DNA of 64,000 nucleotides from Paracoccus sp. C2R09 (GTDB lineage Bacteria; Pseudomonadota; Alphaproteobacteria; Rhodobacterales; Rhodobacteraceae). Shown here piece after piece: positions 8,491 to 17,397 of the stretch. Location of the stretch: contig NZ_JAHKQB010000027.1 in the NCBI RefSeq assembly GCF_018860625.1, forward strand, positions 186,001 through 250,000, read 5' to 3'. The position numbers were made by a program, and so were the translations under genes. The notes beneath the pieces were generated by a model, which was not told the origin of the DNA, made no database searches, and was given only the letters and a program-made list of their open reading frames with translations. Every line of letters begins with the position of its first letter. Position 1 is the first letter of the stretch.

Positions 8491-9558
8491 ATGAAGCTTT
8501 CGGATTTCGATTTCGACCTGCCCGAGGGGCTGATCGCGACGCGCCCCGCGCGCCCGCGCAGCCATGCCCGCCTACTGCTGGCGCAAGGCGATGCCATCGC
8601 GGACCGCCATGTCTTCGACCTGCCGCAGATCCTGCGCGCGGGCGATGTGCTGGTGCTGAACGACACCAAGGTCATTCCCGCGCGCCTGACCGGCACCCGC
8701 GCCCGCCAGACCCCCGACGGCGAGGCCGTCGCGAAGATCGAGGTGACGCTGCTGGAGCCCGCATCCGAGGGCTGGCAGGCGCTGGCCAAGCCCCTGCGCA
8801 AGCTGCGCGAGGGCGAGGTGATCCGCTTCGGTCCCGACCTGTCGGCCACGGTCGCCCAGATCGCCGATGGCGGGTTGCGGCTTGTCTTCGACGCCCAGGG
8901 CGACGCCTTCGATCAGGCGCTGGCCCAGGTCGGCGCGATGCCGCTGCCGCCCTATATCGCGGCGCTGCGTGCGCCCGACGAACAGGATCACGACGATTAC
9001 CAGACCGTCTGGGCGGAACATCAAGGTGCCGTGGCGGCCCCCACGGCCAGCCTGCATTTCGATGCGCCGCTGCTGGATGCGCTGCGTGAACGCGGCGTCG
9101 AATTCGTGCATGTGACGCTGCATGTGGGGGCGGGGACATTCCTGCCCGTCAAGGTCGACGACGTGACGGCCCATCGGATGCATTCGGAATGGGGCCAGGT
9201 CACCCCCGAGGCCGCCGCCCGCATCAATGCCGCCAAGGCGGAAGGCCGCCGCGTCATTCCCGTGGGCACCACCGCGCTGCGGCTGATCGAATCGGCGGCC
9301 GATCCGGCGCTCAACCCGGCTGCGGGCGATGCGCCCATCGCGCCCTTCATGGGCAAGACCGACATCTTCATCTATCCGGGCCATGCCTTCCGCGTGGCCG
9401 ATGCGCTGATGACGAATTTCCACCTTCCGAAATCGACGCTTCTGATGCTGGTCTCGGCGCTGATGGGGCAGGATCGCATCCGGGCGATCTACGACCATGC
9501 CGTTGCCTCACGCTATCGTTTCTTCAGCTATGGCGATGCGTCGCTTTTGATCCCCTAG
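8491..9558 (+). CDS. queA: S-adenosylmethionine:tRNA ribosyltransferase-isomerase
   Basis: Transfers and isomerises the ribosyl group of SAM onto preQ1 in tRNA, giving epoxyqueuosine. It is 355 residues from the ATG at 8491 ([20 protein letters not shown]), the usual N-terminus and length; the 19-codon upstream extension in frame is not family-like. Conserved stretches include [12 protein letters not shown], the central [12 protein letters not shown] and [11 protein letters not shown], and the C-terminal [17 protein letters not shown]. It is divergent from bfd. A conserved enzyme, confidently assigned. Confidence 0.96.
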   Translation: MKLSDFDFDLPEGLIATRPARPRSHARLLLAQGDAIADRHVFDLPQILRAGDVLVLNDTKVIPARLTGTRARQTPDGEAVAKIEVTLLEPASEGWQALAKPLRKLREGEVIRFGPDLSATVAQIADGGLRLVFDAQGDAFDQALAQVGAMPLPPYIAALRAPDEQDHDDYQTVWAEHQGAVAAPTASLHFDAPLLDALRERGVEFVHVTLHVGAGTFLPVKVDDVTAHRMHSEWGQVTPEAAARINAAKAEGRRVIPVGTTALRLIESAADPALNPAAGDAPIAPFMGKTDIFIYPGHAFRVADALMTNFHLPKSTLLMLVSALMGQDRIRAIYDHAVASRYRFFSYGDASLLIP

Positions 9559-9640
9559 GGTCGTTTTAAGGTCATGCAGCCTGTGTTATCGGCGCTAGGC
9601 GAAGCGTTCCGATTCTCCTGCTGACAAACGAGCCCCCCAA

Positions 9641-11005
9641 ATGACCTCCGTGCTGCGCACAACCTGGCCGCTTTTCCTCGGCATCCTGCTGCTCATGGTG
9701 GGCAACGGCATGCAGGGCACCCTTCTGGGTATCCGCGGGGGGATCGAGGGTATTCCGACCTTCCAGATGTCGCTGGTCATGGCGGGCTATTTCGGCGGGT
9801 TCCTCGTCGGCAGCCTGACCGTGCCGGGGCTGATCCAGAACGTGGGCCATGTGCGCGTCTTCGCCGCGCTCGGATCGCTCATTTCCGCCACGCTGATCCT
9901 GTTCCCGGTCGAGCCGCACTGGATCGCCTGGACGGTGCTGCGCTTCCTCATCGGCTATTGCTTCTGCGGGGTGTACATCTCGGCCGAGAGCTGGCTGAAC
10001 GCCGGTTCGACCAATGCCAATCGCGGGCAGTCGCTGTCGGCCTACATGATCGTGCAGCTGCTGGGCATCGTGATCGCGCAATTGCTGCTGAACACGGCCG
10101 ATCCCGCGGGCTTCCTGCTGTTCGTCATCCCTTCGGTGCTGGTTTCGCTGGCCTTCACGCCGATCCTGCTGTCGGCCAAGCCCGCCCCGCAATTCGAGAC
10201 GATCAAGCGGATGAGCTTTGCCGATCTGTATCGCGCATCGCCCCTGGGCTGCGTCGGCGTCTTCCTGATGGGGGGCGTGCTGGCCGTGCTGTCGGGCATG
10301 TCCTCGGTCTGGGGCGCACAGGTCGGGCTGTCGGTGGCGCAGATCTCGCTCTTCGTGGCGGCAAGCTATGCCGGGGGCCTCGTGCTGCAATACCCGGTCG
10401 GCTGGATTTCGGACCGCACGGATCGCCGCCGCGTCGTGCTGATCATGGCGGCGGTCGGCAGCATCTGCGGGCTGGCCGTCATCGCCATCCAGCCGGGCAC
10501 CCTGGGCCTCGTGATCGCGGGCGCGATCATGGGCGGGGCCGCGAACCCCATCTATGCGTTGCTACTGGCTTACACCAACGATTACCTGGACCAGTCGGAC
10601 ATGGCCTCGGCTTCGGCGGGTCTGATGTTCATCTATGGCGTGGGGTCGATGGCCGGTCCGATCCTGACGGGTTGGCTGATGGGCGTCGTGGGGCCGGACG
10701 GGTTCTGGATCTACATGGGCGTGCTTCTGGCGCTTCTGACGGCCTATGCCGGGTGGCGGACGACGCAGCGCGCCAGCCTCACGGTCGAGGAGCAGGGCAA
10801 CTATGCCGTCATCGGCCCGAACGCCACGACGGTCATCGTCGAGGCGCTGATGGACGAGGCGCAGGATTCCACCGAGGAACAGCCCGAGGACGAGGTTCAG
10901 GAGGACCAGCCCGAGCTGGACGGCGAAGGGCTGGACCGCGATGCGCTGGAACCGTCCGAGCCTGCCGACGAGCCCGAACCGGATGCGGAACACCGCCAGC
11001 CCTGA
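9641..11005 (+). CDS. MFS transporter with acidic C-terminal tail
   Basis: Major facilitator superfamily protein of 454 residues with about 12 predicted hydrophobic segments between residues 5 and 385. The first segments (LFLGILLLMVGNGMQGTL) and the VYISAESWLN stretch resemble the YcaD-like MFS group common in alphaproteobacteria. The cytoplasmic loop after TM6 and the WISDRTDRRRV motif after TM8 are typical. The last ~55 residues are very acidic (many Glu/Asp, few hydrophobics) and look disordered. Substrate is not evident from sequence or neighbours (queA upstream, lpd downstream). Confidence 0.8.
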   Translation: MTSVLRTTWPLFLGILLLMVGNGMQGTLLGIRGGIEGIPTFQMSLVMAGYFGGFLVGSLTVPGLIQNVGHVRVFAALGSLISATLILFPVEPHWIAWTVLRFLIGYCFCGVYISAESWLNAGSTNANRGQSLSAYMIVQLLGIVIAQLLLNTADPAGFLLFVIPSVLVSLAFTPILLSAKPAPQFETIKRMSFADLYRASPLGCVGVFLMGGVLAVLSGMSSVWGAQVGLSVAQISLFVAASYAGGLVLQYPVGWISDRTDRRRVVLIMAAVGSICGLAVIAIQPGTLGLVIAGAIMGGAANPIYALLLAYTNDYLDQSDMASASAGLMFIYGVGSMAGPILTGWLMGVVGPDGFWIYMGVLLALLTAYAGWRTTQRASLTVEEQGNYAVIGPNATTVIVEALMDEAQDSTEEQPEDEVQEDQPELDGEGLDRDALEPSEPADEPEPDAEHRQP

Positions 11006-11094
11006 CGATCGCGACAGGGCGGGATGCCGGGCCCGACTTGCTGACACCCCCGAAATGATTTAACGCTGAACTAATTCTCAGTCAGCCGGGGGAC

Positions 11095-12489
11095 ATGATG
11101 GCCCAGAATTTCGACATGGTGGTGATCGGCGCCGGACCGGGCGGTTACGTCGCCGCGATCCGTGGCGCTCAGCTTGGGCTCAAGGTGGCCTGCATCGAAC
11201 GCGAGCATCTGGGCGGTATCTGCCTGAACTGGGGCTGCATCCCGACCAAGGCGCTGCTCCGGTCCTCCGAGGTGTTCCACCTGATGCACCGCGCCAAGGA
11301 ATTCGGTCTGAAGGCCGAAGGCATCGGTTATGACCTCGACGCCGTCGTCAAGCGGTCGCGGGGCGTCGCCAAGCAGCTGTCGGGCGGGATCGGGCACCTG
11401 TTCAAGAAGAACAAGGTCACCACGATCATGGGCGAGGCGACCCTGGCCGGCAAGGGCAAGGTCACCGTCAAGACCGACAAGGGCACCGAGGAGATCACCG
11501 CGAAATCCATCGTGCTGGCCACCGGTGCGCGTGCGCGCGAACTGCCGGGCCTCGAACCCGATGGCAAGCTGGTCTGGAACTACAAGCACGCGTTGCAGCC
11601 GCCGCACATGCCCAAGAAGCTGCTGGTCATCGGATCGGGCGCGATCGGGATCGAATTCGCCAGCTTCTACAACACGCTCGGTGCCGACACGACCGTGGTC
11701 GAGGTCATGGACCGCGTCCTGCCCGTCGAGGATGCCGAGATCAGCGCCTTCGCCAAGAAGCAGTTCGTCAAGCAGGGCATGACGATCATGGAAAAGGCCA
11801 CGGTCAAGAAGCTGGACCGCAAGGGCGACAAGGTGACCGCCCATATCGAGACCGGTGGCAAGACCGAGACGATGGAATTCGACACCGTGATCTCGGCCGT
11901 GGGGATCGTGGGCAACACCGAAGGGCTGGGCCTGGAGAAGGCCGGGATCAAGGTCGACCGCACCCATGTCGTGACGGACGAATACTGCCGCACCGATCTC
12001 GAGGGCGTCTTTGCCATCGGCGATCTGGCAGGCGCGCCCTGGCTGGCGCACAAGGCCAGCCACGAAGGCGTGATGGTCGCGGAACTGATCGCGGGCGGCA
12101 AGCCGCATCCGATCAAGCCGGGCAGCATCGCGGGCTGCACCTATTGCCACCCGCAGGTCGCATCCGTCGGCATGACCGAGGCCAAGGCCAAGGAAGCGGG
12201 CTATGACATCAAGGTCGGCAAGTTCCCCTTCATCGGCAACGGCAAGGCCATCGCGCTTGGCGAACCCGAGGGGATGGTCAAGACCATCTTCGACGCCAAG
12301 ACGGGCGAGCTGCTGGGCGCGCACATGGTCGGCGCCGAGGTGACCGAGCTGATCCAAGGCTATGTCGTCGGTCGCCAGCTGGAGACCACCGAGGAGGACC
12401 TGATGGAGACGGTCTTCCCGCACCCGACCCTGTCCGAGATGATGCACGAATCCGTGCTGGACGCATATGGTCGCGCGATCCATTTCTGA
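11095..12489 (+). CDS. lpdA: Dihydrolipoyl dehydrogenase
   Basis: FAD flavoprotein that reoxidises the dihydrolipoyl groups of 2-oxoacid dehydrogenase complexes with NAD+. It is 464 residues. FAD-binding GAGPGGYVAA begins near residue 12; redox-active Cys43 and Cys48 are in GICLNWGCIPTKALL, with the Trp variant frequent in alphaproteobacterial enzymes. The NAD-binding GSGAIGIEFASFY and the interface His in PHPTLSEMMHE are present. Two ATGs occur in tandem at 11095; either could be used. It stands apart from E1/E2 genes here, so which complex it serves is not clear. Confidence 0.94.
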   Translation: MMAQNFDMVVIGAGPGGYVAAIRGAQLGLKVACIEREHLGGICLNWGCIPTKALLRSSEVFHLMHRAKEFGLKAEGIGYDLDAVVKRSRGVAKQLSGGIGHLFKKNKVTTIMGEATLAGKGKVTVKTDKGTEEITAKSIVLATGARARELPGLEPDGKLVWNYKHALQPPHMPKKLLVIGSGAIGIEFASFYNTLGADTTVVEVMDRVLPVEDAEISAFAKKQFVKQGMTIMEKATVKKLDRKGDKVTAHIETGGKTETMEFDTVISAVGIVGNTEGLGLEKAGIKVDRTHVVTDEYCRTDLEGVFAIGDLAGAPWLAHKASHEGVMVAELIAGGKPHPIKPGSIAGCTYCHPQVASVGMTEAKAKEAGYDIKVGKFPFIGNGKAIALGEPEGMVKTIFDAKTGELLGAHMVGAEVTELIQGYVVGRQLETTEEDLMETVFPHPTLSEMMHESVLDAYGRAIHF

Positions 12490-12513
12490 TCGCGCCTGCA
12501 CCTGATGCGGAAC

Positions 12514-12536
12514 GGGGGGCCATCGGCCCCCTGTTT
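12514..12536. terminator. Hairpin between lpdA and the acylase-like gene
   Basis: GGGGGCC-ATC-GGCCCCC followed by TGTTT on the + strand, between two convergent genes; it probably ends lpdA transcription. The T-tract is imperfect. Confidence 0.65.
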
Positions 12537-12541
12537 GCGTT

Positions 12542-14959
12542 TCAGCCCTTGGGTGTCAGCCTCGTGATGCCCGCAGCGGCCGCCCGCGCCAGTTCGGGGT
12601 CCAGCGACATGGTCACGTATTCGCCGCGCCGCCACAGGCCCGCCAGATCGTCGTAATGGCGCGACAGGGGATGGCCCGACTGGCCTGTCGAGGTGATGAA
12701 GACCGAACTGTCGGGATCGGCCAGGTCGAACACGCCGCGGAAATTTGCCCCGTCCCCGGCAAGGAACGGATCGTCGCCATGCCCGACCGACCCGGAACGC
12801 GCGACGGTGAAATCCCCGCCCGAGACGGATTGGTTGATGTTCACGATCCACCCGAGCGCGGGCGTGCGTCCAAGGCCCGGATGCACATGCCGTGCCTGGT
12901 GCTGATCGCCCCAACGCCAGCTTTCGACATCGGGACCGAAGCGCGCGCTGAGATCCAGGATCGCGCGATCCAGCGCCTGCCGGGCGATGGTGGTGCAATC
13001 CTCGGTCGCAGCACTCTGGACGATGTCGCACCAGCGGGACGCGCCGCCGCGATTGCGGAAGACCGCCTCGATGAAGCCGGGCTGCAGGCGCGTCAGGTCG
13101 TCGGCCAGCGGGCCAATCTCATCGCGGATCAGCCGGTCCTGCAGCGCGGCCATCCAGGCGGAATAGATCAACGGCTCGGGCAGATGCTCGCTCATGGCGC
13201 CGTCCCATTCGGCCATCAGGGCCAGCGCATCCTGGCGCTGCCGTTCGGGCGTGCCGGGGGCCGCCGGATCCTCGGTGAACCACAGATCGGCCCCCACCAG
13301 CGGCAGAAGCGTGCGGGCGGCGGGGCTGACCACGTCAAGCTGCGCGGCGATGAAGCTGTCGCGGGAATGGATCTCGCGATCCTGCAGCAGTCGGGTCAGC
13401 CGGCCCTGGCGCATCGCGTTTCCGCCCGGTTCCTCGGTCGCGATGCCGACGCCGTTGCGCCCCTCGATCGGGGTACCTGCAAGGGAGGTCGTTCCGCCCC
13501 AGGCACCGTCGGCCAGCCAGCCGGGGCTGGGCATCGCGCCGCCCGTCGGGTGGTTGTCGGACCGCTGCGGGATCGCGCCCGCCAGCAGATGCGTCACGCC
13601 GCGGCGGTCGGCCAGCATCGCGTTCATCGCCGGTGCGGTCATATGGGCCAGGGCATCCTGCGCATCACGGGTCGTGGCCGCACGCATCACCCCGATCAGC
13701 GCCGTCATGCTGGCATCCTTGCGCGACAGGCCGGTCCAGCGCAGGGCGGGAACATGGCCGATGGGGGTCACGTCACGCAGCCCCGGCGCAAGGCTGGGCA
13801 CCACGGGGCCGTTGGCCGTCTCGCGCAGGGTGATGCTGCGGGGGGCGTCGTCCAGCACGCGGATCGTTTCGGTGCGGGTGGCAAAGTCGGTCCAGCCGCC
13901 GACCCCGCGATAGCGGTCGGGATTGCCGGGCTGCACCTCTTCGATGGCGATGTCGGAATCGTCCACCGCGGCGGGCGACAGCGCCCATGACAGCGTCGGG
14001 CTGCGACCCGCGAAGATCACGGGCATGCCGGGGATCGTCGCGCCGATCACGCCGCCGTTCTGCAGCTGCAACCGTGCAAGATAATAGAGCGAGGGCGCCG
14101 TCAGCCCGCCATGCAGATCGACGGCCAGCAGCGTCCCGTCGGCCGCGGTCCGTTCGGGCGACGCGCCGAAGGCATTGCCCCCCAGCTGCGGCCCGGGCGC
14201 CAGATAGCCCATCGCTTCGGGCGCGCTTTCGGGACCGGCGCGGTTTTCGGGCAGGGACAGCCGCGCATCGGCAAAGAGCGACGCATAGGCCGGCAACCCG
14301 ACCGGCAGACCCGGGCGGGCCAGGATCTCGGGGCCGTGTTCGGGATCGGCCAGCGACAGGCGGGCGCGCATGATCTCGTCGGTCGCGGCGCCCGTGGCAC
14401 CTGCCGCGATCAGTTTCAGGATGGCCAGGGAATCGGTCGGCGTCCAATAGGTGATGACATCCGGGAACAGGAAGAATTCGGGCGCGCCACGACCCATCGC
14501 GCCGTCGTTGACGATGCCGATCCACTGGTTCACCCCGGCGGCATAGGCGTTCAGCGCCTCGCGCGTGGGGGCGTCCTGGGCCTGCAGCGATGCCTGTGCA
14601 TTGCGATAGAGACCCAGCCTGCGCGCCAGATCGTCGGCGGGCAGGGCCTGCGGGCCCATCACCTCGGCCAGGCGACCCTGGGCCGCGCGGCGCAGCATGG
14701 TCATCTGGAAAAGCCGGTCCTGCGCATGGGCCAGGCCCAGGGCGAAGAACACGTCCGCATCCGTCTCGCCGAAGATATGGGGCACATCCTCGGTCGACCG
14801 GACGATCTCGACGGGGGCGCCGATCCCCTCGACCTGATACGAGGCGTCGTAATCGGGCAGGGACCGGACGGCGAAATACCAGGTCAGCAGGGATGCCAGG
14901 ACCGCAAGGACGATCAGGCCGATTGTCAGCCGAAGAAGCCAACGGAACACGGTAAGCAT
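12542..14959 (-). CDS. Penicillin acylase family (Ntn-hydrolase) protein lacking the nucleophile serine
   Basis: A protein of 805 residues from the ATG at 14959 (MLTVFRWLLRLTIGLIVL), which gives one N-terminal membrane anchor and a periplasmic body. An ATG at 15034 would add 25 residues. The fold resembles penicillin amidases/acyl-homoserine lactone acylases: N-terminal part with the PHIFGETDADVFFALGLAHAQDRLFQM signature split over residues ~50-85, a spacer, then the beta-chain start. At that junction the family has Gly-Ser-Asn with Ser as nucleophile, but here it reads LGGNAFGAS, with Gly261 (codon GGC, 14179-14177) in place of Ser. The later GHN motif is also changed (AGRSPTLSWAL). It may therefore be uncleaved and non-hydrolytic. 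Confidence 0.75.
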   Translation of the reverse strand: MLTVFRWLLRLTIGLIVLAVLASLLTWYFAVRSLPDYDASYQVEGIGAPVEIVRSTEDVPHIFGETDADVFFALGLAHAQDRLFQMTMLRRAAQGRLAEVMGPQALPADDLARRLGLYRNAQASLQAQDAPTREALNAYAAGVNQWIGIVNDGAMGRGAPEFFLFPDVITYWTPTDSLAILKLIAAGATGAATDEIMRARLSLADPEHGPEILARPGLPVGLPAYASLFADARLSLPENRAGPESAPEAMGYLAPGPQLGGNAFGASPERTAADGTLLAVDLHGGLTAPSLYYLARLQLQNGGVIGATIPGMPVIFAGRSPTLSWALSPAAVDDSDIAIEEVQPGNPDRYRGVGGWTDFATRTETIRVLDDAPRSITLRETANGPVVPSLAPGLRDVTPIGHVPALRWTGLSRKDASMTALIGVMRAATTRDAQDALAHMTAPAMNAMLADRRGVTHLLAGAIPQRSDNHPTGGAMPSPGWLADGAWGGTTSLAGTPIEGRNGVGIATEEPGGNAMRQGRLTRLLQDREIHSRDSFIAAQLDVVSPAARTLLPLVGADLWFTEDPAAPGTPERQRQDALALMAEWDGAMSEHLPEPLIYSAWMAALQDRLIRDEIGPLADDLTRLQPGFIEAVFRNRGGASRWCDIVQSAATEDCTTIARQALDRAILDLSARFGPDVESWRWGDQHQARHVHPGLGRTPALGWIVNINQSVSGGDFTVARSGSVGHGDDPFLAGDGANFRGVFDLADPDSSVFITSTGQSGHPLSRHYDDLAGLWRRGEYVTMSLDPELARAAAAGITRLTPKG

Positions 14960-15095
14960 GCGGGGCGCGATCCTCGGATCTGGCACGGCCGGCGTCTCTT
15001 GACCCCGTCGTGCATGGGTGGTGGTGTGCTGCATAGGACAGCCGCGCAGGCATTTCAACGCGGGCGGCAGGCACTTATCCGACATGGGGGATGGC

Positions 15096-15971
15096 ATGGC
15101 GAAGACGGCGTTTCTGGGACTGGGCGTGATGGGCTTTCCGATGGCGGGGCATCTGGCCGCGAAGGGCCACGAGGTGACCGTGTTCAACCGGACGGATTCG
15201 AAGGCGCGCGCCTGGGCCGAGCAGCATGGCGGCAGCCATGCGCCCACCCCGCGCGAGGCCGCATCGGGGGCGGAATTCGTGATGGCCTGCGTCGGCAATG
15301 ACGACGATCTGCGCGCCATCTGCCTTGGCCCCGACGGTGCCTTCGCGGGGATGAGGGATGGCAGCATCTTCGTCGATCACACGACCGTCTCGGCCGAGGT
15401 GACGCGGGAACTGGCCGCTGCGGCGGCCGAGGCCGGGATCGGATATGTCGATGCCCCGGTTTCCGGCGGACAGGCGGGGGCCGAGAACGGTCAGCTGTCG
15501 GTCATGTGCGGAGGCGATCCTGCGCATTACGACCGGGCCGAACCGGTGATGGAGGCCTATGCCAAGATCTGCCGCAGGCTGGGCGATGTCGGTGCGGGCC
15601 AGATGACCAAGATGTGCAACCAGATCGCCATCGCGGGGCTGGTGCAGGCGCTGTCGGAATCGCTGAACTTCGCGCAGATGGCGGGTCTGGACATCGAAAA
15701 GGTGGTCGAGGTCATCAGCCAGGGTGCCGCCGGAAGCTGGCAGATGCAGAACCGCCACCAGACCATGGCCAGGGGCGAATTCGATTTCGGTTTCGCCATC
15801 GACTGGATGCGCAAGGATCTGGGCATCTGCCTGAAGACGGCGGACGAGATGGGCGCGGCACTGCCGGTGACGGCGCTGGTCGATCAGTTCTACAAGGATG
15901 TGCAGCGCATGGGCGGGGGGCGTTGGGACACCTCGGCGCTGATCGCGCGGCTGGCCGACCCGAAGGGCTGA
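15096..15971 (+). CDS. NAD(P)-dependent oxidoreductase of the 3-hydroxyisobutyrate dehydrogenase family
   Basis: A beta-hydroxyacid dehydrogenase of 291 residues. The Rossmann motif GLGVMGFPMAGHL starts at residue 7; the substrate-binding DAPVSGGQAGAENGQL and catalytic Lys in GQMTKMCNQI are present, as is the C-terminal MRKDLGI segment. Family members act on 3-hydroxyisobutyrate, tartronate semialdehyde or related short 3-hydroxyacids and sequence alone does not choose between them. The start is the ATG at 15096; an ATG at 15084 would add four residues. It is divergent from the acylase-like gene and followed closely by the convergent CHAD gene. Confidence 0.85.
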   Translation: MAKTAFLGLGVMGFPMAGHLAAKGHEVTVFNRTDSKARAWAEQHGGSHAPTPREAASGAEFVMACVGNDDDLRAICLGPDGAFAGMRDGSIFVDHTTVSAEVTRELAAAAAEAGIGYVDAPVSGGQAGAENGQLSVMCGGDPAHYDRAEPVMEAYAKICRRLGDVGAGQMTKMCNQIAIAGLVQALSESLNFAQMAGLDIEKVVEVISQGAAGSWQMQNRHQTMARGEFDFGFAIDWMRKDLGICLKTADEMGAALPVTALVDQFYKDVQRMGGGRWDTSALIARLADPKG

Positions 15972-15981
15972 CGCCCGGCAT

Positions 15982-16818
15982 TCAGGGGATGTCGGTCCAC
16001 CAGACCGGCGCCCCGCGCAGCTTGTCCCATGCCTTGGCCGCGCGGGCGCGGGCCTTCGCCTCGGTCTTGTCGGCACCTTTCGGCAGCTCGGACCCCCGGG
16101 CGCGCATGGTGACAAGATCGTTCACCACCCCGAGCGCGTCCTGCATCCGGGCCATCCGCTTCTGCATCGGTGCCGCGTCGCTGTCGAACAGCCGCCCGAA
16201 GAATTCCGACAGATAGCGCATTTCCTTCGACCGCTTGCGAAAATCGTGCAGCTCCTCGGGGTCCAGCCGGCCCAGATCGGGACCGAAGGCCAGCAGCTCC
16301 GTCCAGGCGACCTGCAACGCGCGCGAGGCGATGACGGGCAGGGGCGCATCGGCCAGCCTGCGGCGACGGTCGCCCCGGATCGCACGGTTGCGGTCGTGCA
16401 GGACGCGCTCGACCTCGATCTTCAGGGACAGGGCGGTTTCGGCCTGGAAGGTGGCGCGCAGTTCGGCCCGAAGATCGTCGGCCGCCGACTGCGCCTGGGG
16501 GGTGCCGAGCGCCTCGGCCTGCACATCGGCGTCGCGCAGCGGCCCAAGCTGATCGGCACGCGCCTTGAGCAGCCCGTCCAGCGCCTTGAAGGTGCCGGGC
16601 GACAGCATGTCGCGAAACCCGCGCAGCAGCGAACGCATCCGGCGCAGGGCCACGCGGGCCTGATGCACGGCCTCGGGGTCGTCCGAGGTCAGGATGGCGG
16701 CGCGTTTGCGGTCATGGATGACGGCATCTTCGCGCAGCAGCCTGCGAAATCCGTCCAACGCGTTGGTGTCGCCCGCAAGCCCCGCCGATTTCGCCAGCTT
16801 CTGCGCCTTCGTCCCCAT
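15982..16818 (-). CDS. CHAD domain-containing protein
   Basis: An all-helical CHAD protein of 278 residues. The two characteristic basic-histidine repeats are visible: VHQARVALRRMRSLLRGF near residue 55 and LHDFRKRSKEMRYLSEFF near residue 200. Characterised CHAD domains bind inorganic polyphosphate through these conserved His, Arg and Lys residues, and many are fused or next to CYTH triphosphatase domains. No CYTH domain or polyphosphate kinase is seen in this window, so this is a stand-alone member. The function is inferred only at the level of polyphosphate or polyanion binding. Confidence 0.85.
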   Translation of the reverse strand: MGTKAQKLAKSAGLAGDTNALDGFRRLLREDAVIHDRKRAAILTSDDPEAVHQARVALRRMRSLLRGFRDMLSPGTFKALDGLLKARADQLGPLRDADVQAEALGTPQAQSAADDLRAELRATFQAETALSLKIEVERVLHDRNRAIRGDRRRRLADAPLPVIASRALQVAWTELLAFGPDLGRLDPEELHDFRKRSKEMRYLSEFFGRLFDSDAAPMQKRMARMQDALGVVNDLVTMRARGSELPKGADKTEAKARARAAKAWDKLRGAPVWWTDIP

Positions 16819-16885
16819 GATGCGATCCCCTGATACCTGTCGGAACTGTCACCCTGCAGCGGAAACGCGTGCCGGGCCAGACCGT

Positions 16886-17125
16886 TCAATCGGGTTTGCG
16901 CTGCATCTGCGCCAAGACGAACAGCCGCAGCGCGGTGGCAAGGCCGACCTCGGGCGGGCGGGCGTGATCGACCTGTCCGATCAGCAGGGCGCGGGTCGTG
17001 CCCCTTGCGCGGGCCTCGACATTCAGCGCGTTCCAGAACGCGTCCTCGAGCGAGACCGAGGTCCGGTGCCCGTCGATCGTCACCGAGCGCTTGGCGGGCG
17101 CGGACATGGGGGGCAGGTCGATCAT
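16886..17125 (-). CDS. Ribbon-helix-helix domain protein
   Basis: A small protein of 79 residues with a predicted ribbon-helix-helix fold: KRSVTIDGHRTSVSLEDAFWNALNVEA, split across the strand and first helix, followed by a second helix and LRLFVLAQMQR. This is the RHH_4-like family widespread in alphaproteobacteria, whose DNA target and function are largely unknown. Its ATG overlaps the stop of the upstream DUF4169 gene by four bases (ATGA), so the two form a translationally coupled pair. Confidence 0.75.
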   Translation of the reverse strand: MIDLPPMSAPAKRSVTIDGHRTSVSLEDAFWNALNVEARARGTTRALLIGQVDHARPPEVGLATALRLFVLAQMQRKPD

Positions 17126-17310
17126 TGCGGGGTGTCGTCATCCTTGCGATGTGCCTGCCAGATCCGGCGGACGCGGGCCTCTTCGGCCTCGCGCGTGTCG
17201 CGCAGCTGCTTGGCCTCGCCGAAGCGGGCGGCGTTGCGGTCGCCCTCGGCGCGTTTCTCGTCGCGCGCGCGGGACTTGCGGGCCTGGCGCAGGTTGATGA
17301 TCCGGGTCAT
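17122..17310 (-). CDS. DUF4169 family small basic protein
   Basis: A 62-residue, strongly charged protein from the ATG at 17310 (MTRIINLRQARKSRARDEKR). It is rich in Arg, Lys and Glu, with a likely single long helix and no membrane segment. It matches the DUF4169 family found in Rhodobacterales and relatives, often beside the ribbon-helix-helix gene as here (ATGA overlap). The function is unknown; the composition would suit nucleic-acid or ribosome contact, but that is a guess. It follows fumC on the same strand with a strong terminator between them. Confidence 0.75.
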   Translation of the reverse strand: MTRIINLRQARKSRARDEKRAEGDRNAARFGEAKQLRDTREAEEARVRRIWQAHRKDDDTPQ

Positions 17311-17327
17311 GCAGTTCCATGAATACG

Positions 17328-17356
17328 AAAGGGGCGCGCCAAGCATAGCGCGCCCC
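17328..17356 (-). terminator. Intrinsic terminator after fumC
   Basis: Perfect 9-bp stem GGGGCGCGC / GCGCGCCCC with an 8-base loop, followed by TTT on the - strand, 42 bases past the fumC stop. It separates fumC from the DUF4169 pair. Confidence 0.75.
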
Positions 17357-17397
17357 GGTGGTCCATCGTCAAGTGGCCCGTCGTAGGCCGGCCCGGA

